From: Streptomyces actinomycinicus
Lineage (GTDB): Bacteria > Actinomycetota > Actinomycetes > Streptomycetales > Streptomycetaceae
Length of the DNA stretch: 64,000 bases
Direction: 5' to 3'
NCBI RefSeq assembly: GCF_016741775.1
Contig: NZ_JAERRK010000015.1
Coordinates: forward strand, 1 to 64,000
In this document: positions 17,470 through 26,132 of the stretch, in pieces
Layout: each line of letters begins with the position of its first letter
How positions within the stretch are numbered: the stretch's first letter is position 1
The notes under the pieces: generated by a model
What the model was told of the DNA's origin: nothing
Databases searched by the model: none
Seen by the model: only the letters and a program-made list of their open reading frames with translations
Translations under genes and position numbers: made by a program

Positions 17470-18486
17470 CTAGGACTCGCGGGGCGGGGCCGTGGAGCCC
17501 CTGACGACCAGCTCGACGGGGATGTCCCCGCTCTCCGGCTCGCGGCCGTCCAGGACGGCGAGCAGGGCCTGCATGCCTCGCTCTCCGAACAGCTCGGCGT
17601 CCAGGCGTACCGTCGTGAGTTCGGGGTCGATGGCGGTGGCGAGGGCCAGGTCGTCGAGGCCGGTGACGGAGATGTCGTCCGGGACGCGCAGGCCGAGGCG
17701 GCGCAGTGCTTTGTAGGCGCCGGCGGCGAGTTTGTCGTCGTCGCAGATGACGGCGGTGGGCCGGGGGCCGGGTGTGGTGAGTGCGGTCGTGGTGGCGGTG
17801 AGTGCGCCGTCGATGGAGATGGGTGCCCGGGTGGTGCGGACGTCGGTGCCGGGGACGGTGGCCATGTGTGCCGCGAGTTCCCGGGCGCGTACCTCGAAGG
17901 TCCAGGAGGGCACGTCCGCGGCGAGGTGCAGGACGCGGCGGTGGCCGAGGTCGAGCAGGTGCCGGGTGACCTGGCGGACGCCGTCGGCGATGTCGAGGTT
18001 GACGGTCGCGGCGCCGAGGCTGCCTTCGGGGTCGCTGTCGAGCATGACCAGGGGGAGTTGGTCGCCGCGGATGGCGGTGAGGGCGTCGGCGGCCATGGAG
18101 GAGGCGATGACGCCGTCCAGGGCGGCCTGGGCGGAGGCGAAGGGGTCGCGGGCGGGGCCGATGCCTTCGGGGGAGGGGTAGAGGACGACGCCGAAGCCGT
18201 TCTGGGCGGCCACGCGGGCGGCGCCGGTGTAGACGCCGGCGAAGAACTCGGTGGTCAGGGCGGGGACGACGAGCAGGACGGTGCGGGTGTGGCCGAGGCG
18301 GAGGTTGCGGGCGGCGAGGTTGGGGCGGTAGCCGAGTTCGCGTGCGGCCTCGCGGACCCGTTCGGCGGTGGCCTCGGAGACCCGGCCGCGCCATTTGTCG
18401 CCGAGGACGAGGGAGACGGCCGCCTGGGAGACCCCGGCCGCCTGGGCGACGTCACGGCTGGTCGGGCGCGTGCTGCTGGGTGCCAC
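17470..18486 (-). CDS. LacI-family transcriptional regulator
   Basis: 338 aa. The N-terminal LacI helix-turn-helix (SRDVAQAAGVSQAAVSLVLG, about residues 9-30) with the hinge helix (YRPNLAARNL) is followed by a periplasmic-binding-protein-like ligand domain. The start GTG at 18486 has GAGGAGC 9 nt upstream. It is divergent from an MFS transporter gene across 113 bp containing paired TACGTA elements, so it probably controls that transporter and itself; the effector is unknown. Confidence 0.93.
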   Translation of the reverse strand: MAPSSTRPTSRDVAQAAGVSQAAVSLVLGDKWRGRVSEATAERVREAARELGYRPNLAARNLRLGHTRTVLLVVPALTTEFFAGVYTGAARVAAQNGFGVVLYPSPEGIGPARDPFASAQAALDGVIASSMAADALTAIRGDQLPLVMLDSDPEGSLGAATVNLDIADGVRQVTRHLLDLGHRRVLHLAADVPSWTFEVRARELAAHMATVPGTDVRTTRAPISIDGALTATTTALTTPGPRPTAVICDDDKLAAGAYKALRRLGLRVPDDISVTGLDDLALATAIDPELTTVRLDAELFGERGMQALLAVLDGREPESGDIPVELVVRGSTAPPRES

Positions 18487-18545
18487 CGCGGGGTTGCTCC
18501 TCGTGTCGGTCGTTCGTCGTCTGGACGGGTGAACAGCGCACATGG

Positions 18546-18572
18546 TACGTATGGAAGAGGACGTTATACGTA
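18546..18572. promoter_or_regulatory. Paired TACGTA elements, candidate LacI-family operators
   Basis: Palindromic TACGTA occurs at 18546-18551 and 18567-18572, exactly 21 bp (two helical turns) apart, the second within GTTATACGTAAC. LacI-family operators are palindromes with a central CG. They sit in the divergent regulator-transporter promoter region. Confidence 0.5.
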
Positions 18573-18599
18573 ACACTTCGGGGCGTTGGAGGGCAGGAC

Positions 18600-19859
18600 A
18601 TGGCCACGGGATACCTGGAGATCCTGAAGGCGAGGCACGCGCTCCGGCTCCTGACCGGCACTCTGGTCGGCCGGCTGCCGAACGCCACCGCGGCCATCGC
18701 CCTGGTGCTCTTCGTCCGTGCCGAGGGCGGCACCTACAGCCTCGCCGGCGGCCTGGCGGCCGTGTACGGCGTCGCCAACGCGGTCGGCCAGCCGGTGCTG
18801 GGCCGGCTGGTGGACCTGCACGGCCAGCCCCGCGTCCAGTTGCCCGCGGCCCTCCTCGCGGCGCTCTCCATGACGGTGCTCGCGTTCTGCGGCACCGATC
18901 CGCTGCCGCTCGCCTATCTGGCCGTGGCCGCGGCCGGCCTGTTCACCCCGCCCCTGGAGGGCGGTCTGCGGGCCCTGTGGCCGTCGGTGCTGCGCCGCGA
19001 GGAGCAGGTGCACACCGCGTACGCCATGGACGCGGTGGCGCAGGAGATCATGTTCACGGTCGGCCCGCTGCTGGTGACCCTGTGCGTGTCGGTGTGGGAC
19101 GAGCGTGCCGCCCTGCTGGTGCTGAACCTGCTCGGGGTGCTCGGTGCGCTCTCGGTGGTCCTCTCGCCGCCCTCGCGCGCGTGGCGCTCGGCGCCGCGCG
19201 AGGCGCACTGGCTGGGCGCCCTGCGCTCGCCGGGGCTGCTCGCCCTGCTGGGCGCCTTCCTGTTCATCGGCATCGCGCTGGGTTCGATCACGGTCGCCTC
19301 GGTGTCGTACGCCGACGGGCACGGCGGTGACGCGGTCTACGGCTGGCTCATGGCAGGGCTCGGCCTCGGAGCGCTGGTCGGCGGGACGGGCTACGGTGCC
19401 CGCCGGTGGGCGGGTGTGCCCGAACGGCGACTGAGGGTGCTGGTGGCCCTGCTGGCGGTGTGTTACCTGCCGCTGATGCTGATGCCGGGCGCGTTCGCCA
19501 TGGTGCTGCTCAGTGTGGTCTCGGGGGTGTTCCTGGCGCCGTGCATCGCCTGCGCCTTCATCATCGTCGACCGGCACGCGCCGCGCGGGACGGTCACCGA
19601 GGCGTTCTCCTGGCTCGTGACCACGTTCACGGTGGGTGCGTCGGTCGGAACGGGCCTGGCCGGGCCGGTGGTCCAGGCGGGTGGCACGGTGTGGGGTTTC
19701 GCGCTGCCGGGGGCGGCCGGGGCCGTGTCGTTGCTGGTCCTGCTCGCCTGCGGGCGGGTCCTCGCTGCTCCCGCGCGCGGGGCGGTCGTTGCGGCTTCAT
19801 CGGAAAATGATCCAAATCGTGCTGTCGAACCCCGTTTCAGCTCGGGGGATCGGGCGTAA
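18600..19859 (+). CDS. MFS-family transporter
   Basis: A 419-aa, 12-helix major facilitator with no large soluble domain. The ATG at 18600 has GGAGGGCAGG upstream. The substrate is not evident; the family resembles drug/metabolite exporters of actinomycetes. It is divergent from the LacI regulator and ends only 9 bp before pafA, so read-through into pafA is likely in addition to pafA's own promoter. Confidence 0.88.
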   Translation: MATGYLEILKARHALRLLTGTLVGRLPNATAAIALVLFVRAEGGTYSLAGGLAAVYGVANAVGQPVLGRLVDLHGQPRVQLPAALLAALSMTVLAFCGTDPLPLAYLAVAAAGLFTPPLEGGLRALWPSVLRREEQVHTAYAMDAVAQEIMFTVGPLLVTLCVSVWDERAALLVLNLLGVLGALSVVLSPPSRAWRSAPREAHWLGALRSPGLLALLGAFLFIGIALGSITVASVSYADGHGGDAVYGWLMAGLGLGALVGGTGYGARRWAGVPERRLRVLVALLAVCYLPLMLMPGAFAMVLLSVVSGVFLAPCIACAFIIVDRHAPRGTVTEAFSWLVTTFTVGASVGTGLAGPVVQAGGTVWGFALPGAAGAVSLLVLLACGRVLAAPARGAVVAASSENDPNRAVEPRFSSGDRA

Positions 19860-19862
19860 TGT
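19857..19862 (+). promoter_or_regulatory. -10 box of a probable leaderless pafA transcript
   Basis: TAATGT overlaps the stop codon of the MFS gene and ends 6 nt before the pafA ATG. A weak -35 (GTTTCA, 19834-19839) is 17 nt upstream. No Shine-Dalgarno precedes pafA. Confidence 0.45.
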
Positions 19863-19868
19863 TCCCTC

Positions 19869-21230
19869 ATGGACCGCCGCATTTTCGGGCTGGAGAACGA
19901 GTACGGCGTCACGTGCACGTTCAGGGGACAGCGGCGTCTGTCTCCTGACGAGGTGGCGCGGTACCTCTTCCGCCGTGTCGTGTCATGGGGCCGCAGCAGC
20001 AATGTCTTTCTGCGGAACGGCGCCCGGCTGTATCTCGACGTGGGCTCACATCCGGAATACGCGACTCCCGAATGTGACAACGTGACCGAACTGGTCACCC
20101 ACGACAAGGCCGGCGAGCGCATTCTCGAGGGACTCCTGGTGGACGCGGAACGACGCCTGCACGAGGAAGGAATCGCGGGCGACGTCTACCTCTTCAAGAA
20201 CAACACCGACTCGGCGGGCAACTCCTACGGCTGCCACGAGAACTACCTGGTGGCACGGCACGGGGAGTTCTCCCGGCTCGCGGACATCCTCATCCCGTTC
20301 CTGGTCACCCGGCAGCTGCTGTGCGGCGCGGGCAAGGTGCTGCAGACCCCGCGCGGCGCGGTCTACTGCGTCAGCCAGCGGGCGGAGCACATCTGGGAGG
20401 GCGTCTCCTCGGCGACGACCCGTTCCCGGCCCATCATCAACACCCGCGACGAACCGCACGCGGACGCCGAGCGTTACCGCCGGCTGCACGTCATCGTCGG
20501 TGACTCGAACATGTCCGAGACGACGATGCTGCTCAAGGTCGGGGCGACCGACCTGGTGCTGCGCATGATCGAGGCGGGCACCGTGATGCGCGACCTCACG
20601 CTGGAGAACCCGATCCGGGCGATCCGTGAGGTCAGCCACGACATCACCGGCCGGCGCAAGGTGCGTCTGGCCAGTGGCCGGGAGGCCTCCGCGCTGGAGG
20701 TGCAGCGCGAGTACTTCGACAAGGCCCTGGACTTCTGCGACCGCCGTGGCATCCGTACGGGGACGGTGGCGCAGGTGCTGGACCTGTGGGGCCGCACCCT
20801 GGAGGCGATCGAGAACGAGGAGCTCGACCGGATCGGGACCGAGATCGACTGGGTCATGAAGTACAAGCTCATCGAGCGGTACCGGGCCAAGCACAACATG
20901 ACGATGTCGCATCCGCGGGTCGCCCAGATAGACCTCGCCTACCACGACATCCACCGCCGTCGTGGCCTGTACTACCTGCTGGAGAAGAAGGGGCAAGCCG
21001 CCCGGATCTGCAACGACTTGAAGATCTTCGAGGGCAAGTCGGTTCCGCCGCAGACCACTCGGGCCCGGCTGCGCGGTGACTTCATCCGGCGGGCGCAGGA
21101 GCAGCGCAGGGACTTCACGGTCGACTGGGTGCACCTCAAGCTCAATGACCAGGCGCAGCGCACCGTGTTGTGCAAGGACCCGTTCCGTTCGGTGGACGAC
21201 CGGGTGGAGAAGCTGATCGCGGGAATGTAG
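19869..21230 (+). CDS. pafA: Pup ligase PafA
   Basis: A 453-aa enzyme that uses ATP to join the C-terminal Glu of Pup to substrate lysines. The MDRRIFGLENEYGVT start is the family hallmark, with the metal-binding Glu residues; LFKNNTDSAGNSYGCHENY and NTRDEPHADAERYRRLHVI are shared with Dop. It lacks the extra Dop loop found in the protein at 13160. A probable leaderless promoter overlaps the preceding gene. A perfect terminator hairpin follows. Confidence 0.97.
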   Translation: MDRRIFGLENEYGVTCTFRGQRRLSPDEVARYLFRRVVSWGRSSNVFLRNGARLYLDVGSHPEYATPECDNVTELVTHDKAGERILEGLLVDAERRLHEEGIAGDVYLFKNNTDSAGNSYGCHENYLVARHGEFSRLADILIPFLVTRQLLCGAGKVLQTPRGAVYCVSQRAEHIWEGVSSATTRSRPIINTRDEPHADAERYRRLHVIVGDSNMSETTMLLKVGATDLVLRMIEAGTVMRDLTLENPIRAIREVSHDITGRRKVRLASGREASALEVQREYFDKALDFCDRRGIRTGTVAQVLDLWGRTLEAIENEELDRIGTEIDWVMKYKLIERYRAKHNMTMSHPRVAQIDLAYHDIHRRRGLYYLLEKKGQAARICNDLKIFEGKSVPPQTTRARLRGDFIRRAQEQRRDFTVDWVHLKLNDQAQRTVLCKDPFRSVDDRVEKLIAGM

Positions 21231-21282
21231 CGAAAGGCAGGCGAGTCAAGCGTTTCCGGGCCGAAATGCCGGAACGCCACAC

Positions 21283-21311
21283 GGGCGCCGTACGTTTCCC
21301 GTACGGCGCCC
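21283..21311 (+). terminator. Terminator of pafA
   Basis: An 11-bp perfect stem, GGGCGCCGTAC (21283-21293) with GTACGGCGCCC (21301-21311), and a 7-nt loop. Confidence 0.9.
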
Positions 21312-21373
21312 TTCTCACGTCGTAGAGTTGCGCGCACGCCATCCGCAAGATCGACCGATTACGAGGCTCTTCC

Positions 21374-22372
21374 GTGCGCCGACGCTCACTTCTCCTCGCC
21401 GCCGTACCCGCAGGACTGGCCACGCTCGCCGCGTGCGGTGACGACAAGTCCGACTCCAGCAAGGCCAGTGCGTCACCGTCGGCGTCGTCCTCGCCCCCGC
21501 CCAAGATCGTGGACGGGCCGTTGCCGGCGGTCACGGCGGGGACGAAGTTCGGTGAGAAGCCGACCGTCGCCAAGGGGCCGGGTGCCCCGTCGAAGGACCT
21601 GGCGGTCAAGACGCTGATCGCGGGCAGTGGGCGCACGGTCGCGGAGAACGACTTCATCCAGGCGAACTACCTCGGTCAGATCTGGTCGACGGCCAAGGTC
21701 TTCGACAACTCCTACGACAAGAAGCGTCCGCTGGTCATGCAGCTCGCCCAGGGCAGCATCATCGACGGCTGGCGGTTCGCCCTGGCGGGCAAGAAGACGG
21801 GCAGCCGGGTGCAGATCGCGGTCCCGCCGGACCTGGGCTACGGCAAGTCGGGGAACTCGCAGGCGGGCATCAAGGGCACCGACACGCTGGTGTTCGTCAT
21901 CGATGTGATCGATTCGTACAACTCCAAGAGTTCCGCCACGGGCAAGCCGGTGCCGCAGGAGGACGGGGATCTGCCGAAGGTGGCCACCAACACCGACGGG
22001 CAGGTGCCCAAGGTGACGATCCCCAAGACGGACCCGCCGAAGAAGCTCGTGTCGGAGTACGTGCTGGAGGGCGACGGCGCCGAGCTGAAGGCCGACCAGG
22101 TGGTGCTGTGCCAGTTCCAGGGCCTGGTCTGGGACGGCGGCAAAACCTTCCAGCGGACCTACGGCTCCGGCCGGCTCAGCCAGTTCTCGCTGGAGCAGAT
22201 GCAGCAGGCGGTCAAGGGACTCGCGCAGGGCCTGACCGGCAAGAAGGTGGGCAGCAGGGTCCTGATCGTGGTGCCGCCGGACCTGGGGTACGGGGACAAT
22301 CCGCCGAGCGGCGGGCCGATCAAGAAGGGGTCCACTCTGGTGTTCACGGTGGACATCCTCGCCGCGATGTAG
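21374..22372 (+). CDS. Lipoprotein with two FKBP-type peptidyl-prolyl isomerase domains
   Basis: 332 aa. The signal peptide ends in lipobox LAAC, followed by a Ser/Lys/Asp tether, so it is anchored on the outer face of the membrane. FKBP domain 1 covers about 80-178 (VPPDLGYGKSGN) and domain 2 about 225-332 (VVPPDLGYGDNPPSGG), each with the active-site region typical of the fold. It probably helps fold exported proteins. The GTG start lies after the -10-like TAGAGT (21323-21328). It is followed by a second, cytosolic FKBP gene. Confidence 0.92.
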   Translation: MRRRSLLLAAVPAGLATLAACGDDKSDSSKASASPSASSSPPPKIVDGPLPAVTAGTKFGEKPTVAKGPGAPSKDLAVKTLIAGSGRTVAENDFIQANYLGQIWSTAKVFDNSYDKKRPLVMQLAQGSIIDGWRFALAGKKTGSRVQIAVPPDLGYGKSGNSQAGIKGTDTLVFVIDVIDSYNSKSSATGKPVPQEDGDLPKVATNTDGQVPKVTIPKTDPPKKLVSEYVLEGDGAELKADQVVLCQFQGLVWDGGKTFQRTYGSGRLSQFSLEQMQQAVKGLAQGLTGKKVGSRVLIVVPPDLGYGDNPPSGGPIKKGSTLVFTVDILAAM

Positions 22373-22459
22373 TGCCCGGTGCGCCCGTGGCGGGCGGGAG
22401 GGCCGGGGAGATGAAAGACTGTCCGCGTTTCGTGTCGTACACAAGCAGGAGCTTTTGAC

Positions 22460-22831
22460 GTGAGCATCGAGAAGCCCGAGATCGACTTCCCGGAGGGCGA
22501 GCCGCCGGCGGACCTTGAGATCAAGGACATCTGGGAGGGTGACGGGCCGGTCGCCGAGGCGGGTCACAACGTCACCGTCCACTACGTCGGCGTCGCTTTC
22601 AGCACCGGCGAGGAGTTCGACGCCAGCTGGAACCGGGGCACCCCGTTCCGCTTCCCGCTCGGCGGGGGCCGTGTCATCAAGGGCTGGGACCGGGGCGTGC
22701 AGGGCATGAAGGTCGGTGGCCGTCGCCAGCTGACCATCCCCGCCCACCTCGCCTACGGCGACCAGAGCCCGACCGCGGCGATCAAGCCCGGTGAGACCCT
22801 CATCTTCGTGGTGGACCTGCTCGGCGTCTGA
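22460..22831 (+). CDS. Cytosolic FKBP-type peptidyl-prolyl cis-trans isomerase
   Basis: 123 aa, a single FKBP domain with the complete set of core residues (FDASW, FRFPLGGGRVIKGWDRGVQGMKVGGRR, LAYGDQSP). No signal peptide. The GTG start has AGGAG 9 nt upstream. It is 87 bp downstream of the FKBP lipoprotein and ends before a strong terminator. Confidence 0.95.
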   Translation: MSIEKPEIDFPEGEPPADLEIKDIWEGDGPVAEAGHNVTVHYVGVAFSTGEEFDASWNRGTPFRFPLGGGRVIKGWDRGVQGMKVGGRRQLTIPAHLAYGDQSPTAAIKPGETLIFVVDLLGV

Positions 22832-22866
22832 TCCGCCGCCCGGGTCCGACCGGATCCGATCATCTG

Positions 22867-22901
22867 GGGCCCATGCCTGTTCGGGCATGGGCCCTCGGCT
22901 T
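22867..22901 (+). terminator. Terminator after the FKBP gene
   Basis: An 11-bp stem, GGGCCCATGCC (22867-22877) with GGCATGGGCCC (22884-22894), followed by TCGGCTTTTG. Confidence 0.92.
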
Positions 22902-22968
22902 TTGTCCCCGCGCCGCGGAGCGGTACGGTCATCGGTCAGAAGCACCATAGGGAAGGCGAAGGGCGTCG

Positions 22969-23946
22969 ATGGCCATTGCCAAGGCCGAGCGGCTGATGAA
23001 CCTCGCGCTGTGTCTGCTCGGCACACGCCGGCCGCTCAGCAAGCGTGAGCTGCGCGATTCCATTGAGGCGTACGTCGAGGCCGTCAGGCCGGTGAATGGT
23101 GCAGCCGGGAGCGAGGACTCCTTCAACCGCATGTTCGAGCGGGACAAGGACGATCTGCGCGAGCTGGGCCTGGTCATCGAGACCGTCGAGAACCTGGACG
23201 GCGAGGTCGGCTATCTCGCCCGCCGGGACAGCAACCGCCTGCCCCCCATCACCCTGGACGCCGAGGAGGCCGCCGCCCTCGGCCTCGCCGCCAAGGTCTG
23301 GCAGCAGGCCCGGCTGGCCGGCGCGGCCAGCGGTGCCCTGCAGAAGCTGCGTGCCGCCGGGCTGCCCGACGGCGTCGACCCGTACGAGGCGCACGGTGCG
23401 CTGGAGCCGCGCATCCCGGTGCACGAGGCCGCCTTCGAGCCGCTGATGCTGGCCTGCCGCGACCGCCGCCCGGTCCTCTTCGACTACCGCAAGGCGTCCG
23501 CCGCCCGCCCCGAGCCCCGGCACGTCGAGCCGTGGGCCCTGGAGTGCTGGCGCGGCCACTGGTACCTGGCCGGCTTCGACCGCGACCGGGGCGCCGAGCG
23601 TGTCTTCCGGCTGTCGCGGATCACCGGCAGGGTCCGCTCGCGCGGCACGGGGTTCACCGCGCCGGTGCCGGACGTCGTCACCGTGCGGGAGACCGTCGCG
23701 AGCTGGGCCGGTGAGATCGCCGACCGCTCGGCGCTGATCCGGCTGCGTTCCGGGGCCGGTTACCCCCTTCGGGCGAAGGCCACGGAGGTCCGGGAACTCG
23801 GCGACGGCTGGGACGAGTTGGAGATTCCGTACGGGCACGGCCTGGACGCCTGGCTGGTGGAGTTCGGGCCGGACGTGGTGGTCCTGGAGCCGGCCGAGCT
23901 GCGGGCCGACGTGGTGGACCGGCTGCGTGCCGTGGCCAAGGGCTGA
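22969..23946 (+). CDS. pafB: WYL-domain transcriptional activator PafB
   Basis: 325 aa. An N-terminal winged helix-turn-helix (about 1-70) is followed by a WYL domain (motif HWYLAGFDRDRG near 200) and a C-terminal extension (WCX). PafB and PafC form the activator of the RecA/LexA-independent DNA-damage response in mycobacteria and relatives, working with the housekeeping RNA polymerase at RecA-NDp promoters. The ATG at 22969 has GGGAAGGCGAAGGG upstream. It is followed by pafC after 14 bp. Candidate target promoters lie at 6720, 27179 and 38404. Confidence 0.95.
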   Translation: MAIAKAERLMNLALCLLGTRRPLSKRELRDSIEAYVEAVRPVNGAAGSEDSFNRMFERDKDDLRELGLVIETVENLDGEVGYLARRDSNRLPPITLDAEEAAALGLAAKVWQQARLAGAASGALQKLRAAGLPDGVDPYEAHGALEPRIPVHEAAFEPLMLACRDRRPVLFDYRKASAARPEPRHVEPWALECWRGHWYLAGFDRDRGAERVFRLSRITGRVRSRGTGFTAPVPDVVTVRETVASWAGEIADRSALIRLRSGAGYPLRAKATEVRELGDGWDELEIPYGHGLDAWLVEFGPDVVVLEPAELRADVVDRLRAVAKG

Positions 23947-23960
23947 GGGGGAGCAGGACT

Positions 23961-24992
23961 GTGGCAGGCAAACCGGCCAGGACCGTCAACGCCATCGACC
24001 AGACCCGGCGGATGCTCTCCCTGGTGACGTATCTGCGGGAGCGTCCCGGTGCGCGGATCGCCGATGTCGCGCGCGCCTTCGGTATCAGCGAGGACGAGCT
24101 GGTCGCCGACCTCGACCTGCTGCCCATGTGCGGCACCAGCTTCCGCGGCGGCGACCTGCTGGACATCGACACCGACGGCGAGCGCATCTGGTGGCACAAT
24201 CCGGCCGCGCTCGGCGAGGAGGCGGCCGAACCGCTCCGGCTCGCCGCCGACGAGGCCACGGCGCTGCTGGTCGCCGCCCGCGCGGTCTCGACCCTGCCCG
24301 GGCTGCGCGAGGGCGACCGTCAGGCTCTGCTGCGGGCCACGGCCAAGGTGGAGACCGCGGCCGGTGAGGCGGCCGGCGCCAGTTCCCGCCTGTCGGTGAC
24401 CTTCGAGTCCGAGGGGGGTGTGTTCGCCGACGTCGACCGGGCGATCTCCGAGCGCCGCAGGCTGTGGATCCGCTACTACTCCCCGGCCCGCGACGAGGTC
24501 ACCGAGCGCGAGATCGACCCCATCCGGCTGGTCAGCGTCGGCCACACCTATGTCGAGGCCTGGTGCCGGCGTTCCGAGGCCCGGCGCACCTTCCGGCTCG
24601 ACCGGGTCGCCGAGATCCGGATCCTCGACGAGCCGTCCGCTCCGCCGGAGATAGAACTGCGTGACCTGTCCGAGGGGCTGGTGCAGCCGGCCGCCGAGGA
24701 CCCGGAGGTCGTGGTCGAGGTCGGCCCCGGCGGGCGCTGGGTCGCCGAGTACTACCCGCACGACAGTGCCGATGAGCTTCCCGACGGCGGGCTGCGTATC
24801 ACCCTGCGCACCCCCGATCCGGCCTCCCTGCGCCGGCTGGCGCTGCGGCTCGGCCCGGACGGCCGGATCGTCTCCCCGCCGGACCTGGCCGAGAGCGCCC
24901 GCCGGGCGGCCCGCGAGGCCCTGGCGGCGTACGACGGCCCGGTGGGCGCGGTGCCGGGTGCCGGCGGGGGCCGGTCCGAGCGGTCCGCGTGA
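23961..24992 (+). CDS. pafC: WYL-domain transcriptional activator PafC
   Basis: 343 aa with the same architecture as PafB: winged helix (about 10-75), WYL domain (around 165-225, VEAWCRRSEARRTFRLDRV) and C-terminal WCX domain. The start is GTG with GGGGGAGCAGG upstream, and the gene lies 14 bp after pafB, so both subunits are made together. It is the second subunit of the damage-response activator. Confidence 0.95.
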   Translation: MAGKPARTVNAIDQTRRMLSLVTYLRERPGARIADVARAFGISEDELVADLDLLPMCGTSFRGGDLLDIDTDGERIWWHNPAALGEEAAEPLRLAADEATALLVAARAVSTLPGLREGDRQALLRATAKVETAAGEAAGASSRLSVTFESEGGVFADVDRAISERRRLWIRYYSPARDEVTEREIDPIRLVSVGHTYVEAWCRRSEARRTFRLDRVAEIRILDEPSAPPEIELRDLSEGLVQPAAEDPEVVVEVGPGGRWVAEYYPHDSADELPDGGLRITLRTPDPASLRRLALRLGPDGRIVSPPDLAESARRAAREALAAYDGPVGAVPGAGGGRSERSA

Positions 24993-25048
24993 GCCGAGGC
25001 CGTGGCACCGGCGGCGACCAGAGCGACCAGAGAAGAGGAGCGAGTGCT

Positions 25049-25342
25049 GTGAGCGAGTCTCCGACGGCCGGTGCGGGTGAGATGACGGTGGCGACCGCCT
25101 TCGCGGGGATGCGGAGAGCGGTCCCCGTGGTGTTCAAGGCCGGCTGTCCGGACTGCCGGGGCCGTTTCGAACTCGGCGCGGGCGCCCTGCGGCTCGCCAT
25201 CGGCGCCAGCAGCCGGACGACGTTCTACTCCTTCACCTGTCCCGACTGCGGTTCCGCGGTCCGCAAGCCCGCCGGGGAGCGGATCGTCGAACTGCTCACC
25301 GGCGGCGGGGTCAGTACGCTGCGGCTGCACTCCACGGTCTAG
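25049..25342 (+). CDS. Small zinc-ribbon protein of unknown function
   Basis: 97 aa. Two CPDC knuckles (C33/C36 and C64/C67) about 28 residues apart form a likely zinc ribbon. The region between is beta-rich, and the C-terminus is short. The GTG at 25049 with GAGGAG 8 nt upstream is preferred; GTG at 24989 overlaps the pafC stop and would add 20 Ser/Gly-rich residues. It is probably co-transcribed with pafBC. It may bind nucleic acid or a protein; no function is assigned. Confidence 0.8.
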   Translation: MSESPTAGAGEMTVATAFAGMRRAVPVVFKAGCPDCRGRFELGAGALRLAIGASSRTTFYSFTCPDCGSAVRKPAGERIVELLTGGGVSTLRLHSTV

Positions 25343-25345
25343 TCT
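25340..25345 (+). promoter_or_regulatory. -10-like box upstream of the 64-aa membrane protein gene
   Basis: TAGTCT overlaps the stop codon of the zinc-ribbon gene and ends 6 nt before the next ATG, the geometry of a leaderless transcript. No -35 was found. Confidence 0.3.
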
Positions 25346-25351
25346 CGGGGC

Positions 25352-25546
25352 ATGTTCTGGCCGATGTTCGCGGTAGCCGTGAGTTTCCTGGGTCTCGCCG
25401 TCCTGGGGGTGCTCGCCGTCCGGGTGTTCCTGGAGGCGCGGCGCCTCGGGCAGCAGGTCTCGGACTCCGCACGCCGTATCAACCGGGCCGCCGAGGACCT
25501 GGAGCGGGCGGCGGGTTCCGCCGCCCGGGCCGTGGACGCCCTGTGA
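25352..25546 (+). CDS. Small single-pass membrane protein with an amphipathic tail
   Basis: 64 aa. One transmembrane helix (about 5-28) is followed by an Arg/Ala/Glu-rich amphipathic helix (VFLEARRLGQQVSDSARRINRAAEDLERAA) likely to lie on or near the cytosolic membrane face. Codon bias and position between pafC and tatA support a real gene. Function unknown; DUF948-like small proteins have a similar plan. Confidence 0.7.
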   Translation: MFWPMFAVAVSFLGLAVLGVLAVRVFLEARRLGQQVSDSARRINRAAEDLERAAGSAARAVDAL

Positions 25547-25691
25547 GCCGTGACGGGCGATGTCGGTGAGTCGTACGGTACAAGCGGTTTGCGTCACTTC
25601 GCCCTGTCATCCGGCCCTACGGGACAGGTACGCTGCTGGTCGTGGTGTGGTGAACGAGGCCCGCACCGTGGACCGGGAGTACGCACGGGGA

Positions 25692-25722
25692 TTGCCCGAC
25701 GTTTACCCCTGAGCGTTACGAT
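25692..25722 (+). promoter_or_regulatory. Candidate tatA promoter
   Basis: -35 TTGCCC (25692-25697), 19-nt spacer, -10 TACGAT (25717-25722). The leader would be about 75 nt. The rest of 25547-25803 holds no gene. Confidence 0.5.
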
Positions 25723-25803
25723 CGCTGCCAGCACGACCTCGGACACATGTCCGACTGGTCGGACAGCACCCACCCAGCCGCCTCGGTGAGAAGGTAAAGA
25801 TTC

Positions 25804-26085
25804 ATGTTCGGTGGAAAAATCGGCGCTCCCGAGATCATCCTGATCCTCGTCGTCGTCATTCTGCTGTTCGGCGCGAAGAAGCTGCCGGACATGGCCCGCT
25901 CGCTCGGCAAGTCCGCGCGCATCCTCAAGAGCGAGGCCAAGGCGATGAAGGAAGAGAGCAACGCTTCCACCCAGGCCTCCGGCTCCAACGAGCAGTCCGC
26001 GGCCCAGCGCACCATCCAGGCGGCTCCCGGCGACGTGGCCAGCTCCCGGCCGGTCAACGAGCCGACGGACACCACCCAGCGCTGA
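25804..26085 (+). CDS. tatA: Twin-arginine translocase subunit TatA
   Basis: 93 aa. A short transmembrane helix (about 8-21, PEIILILVVVILLFG), the conserved FG hinge (LLFGAKKLPD), an amphipathic helix and a polar tail. It forms the pore-like assembly of the Tat pathway that exports folded proteins. The ATG has GAAGG upstream. It is followed by tatC after 47 bp. tatB is not in the window. Confidence 0.95.
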   Translation: MFGGKIGAPEIILILVVVILLFGAKKLPDMARSLGKSARILKSEAKAMKEESNASTQASGSNEQSAAQRTIQAAPGDVASSRPVNEPTDTTQR

Positions 26086-26132
26086 CACAGGGCCGGACGG
26101 TCCCGGCCTGCCGCACGAGATGAGGACGTGGG

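Noticed and set aside
25558..25580. TGTCGGTG upstream of tatA as another PafBC site
   Set aside because: The TAnnnT box is not at 8 nt (TACGGT is at 5, TACAAG at 10), so spacing fails.
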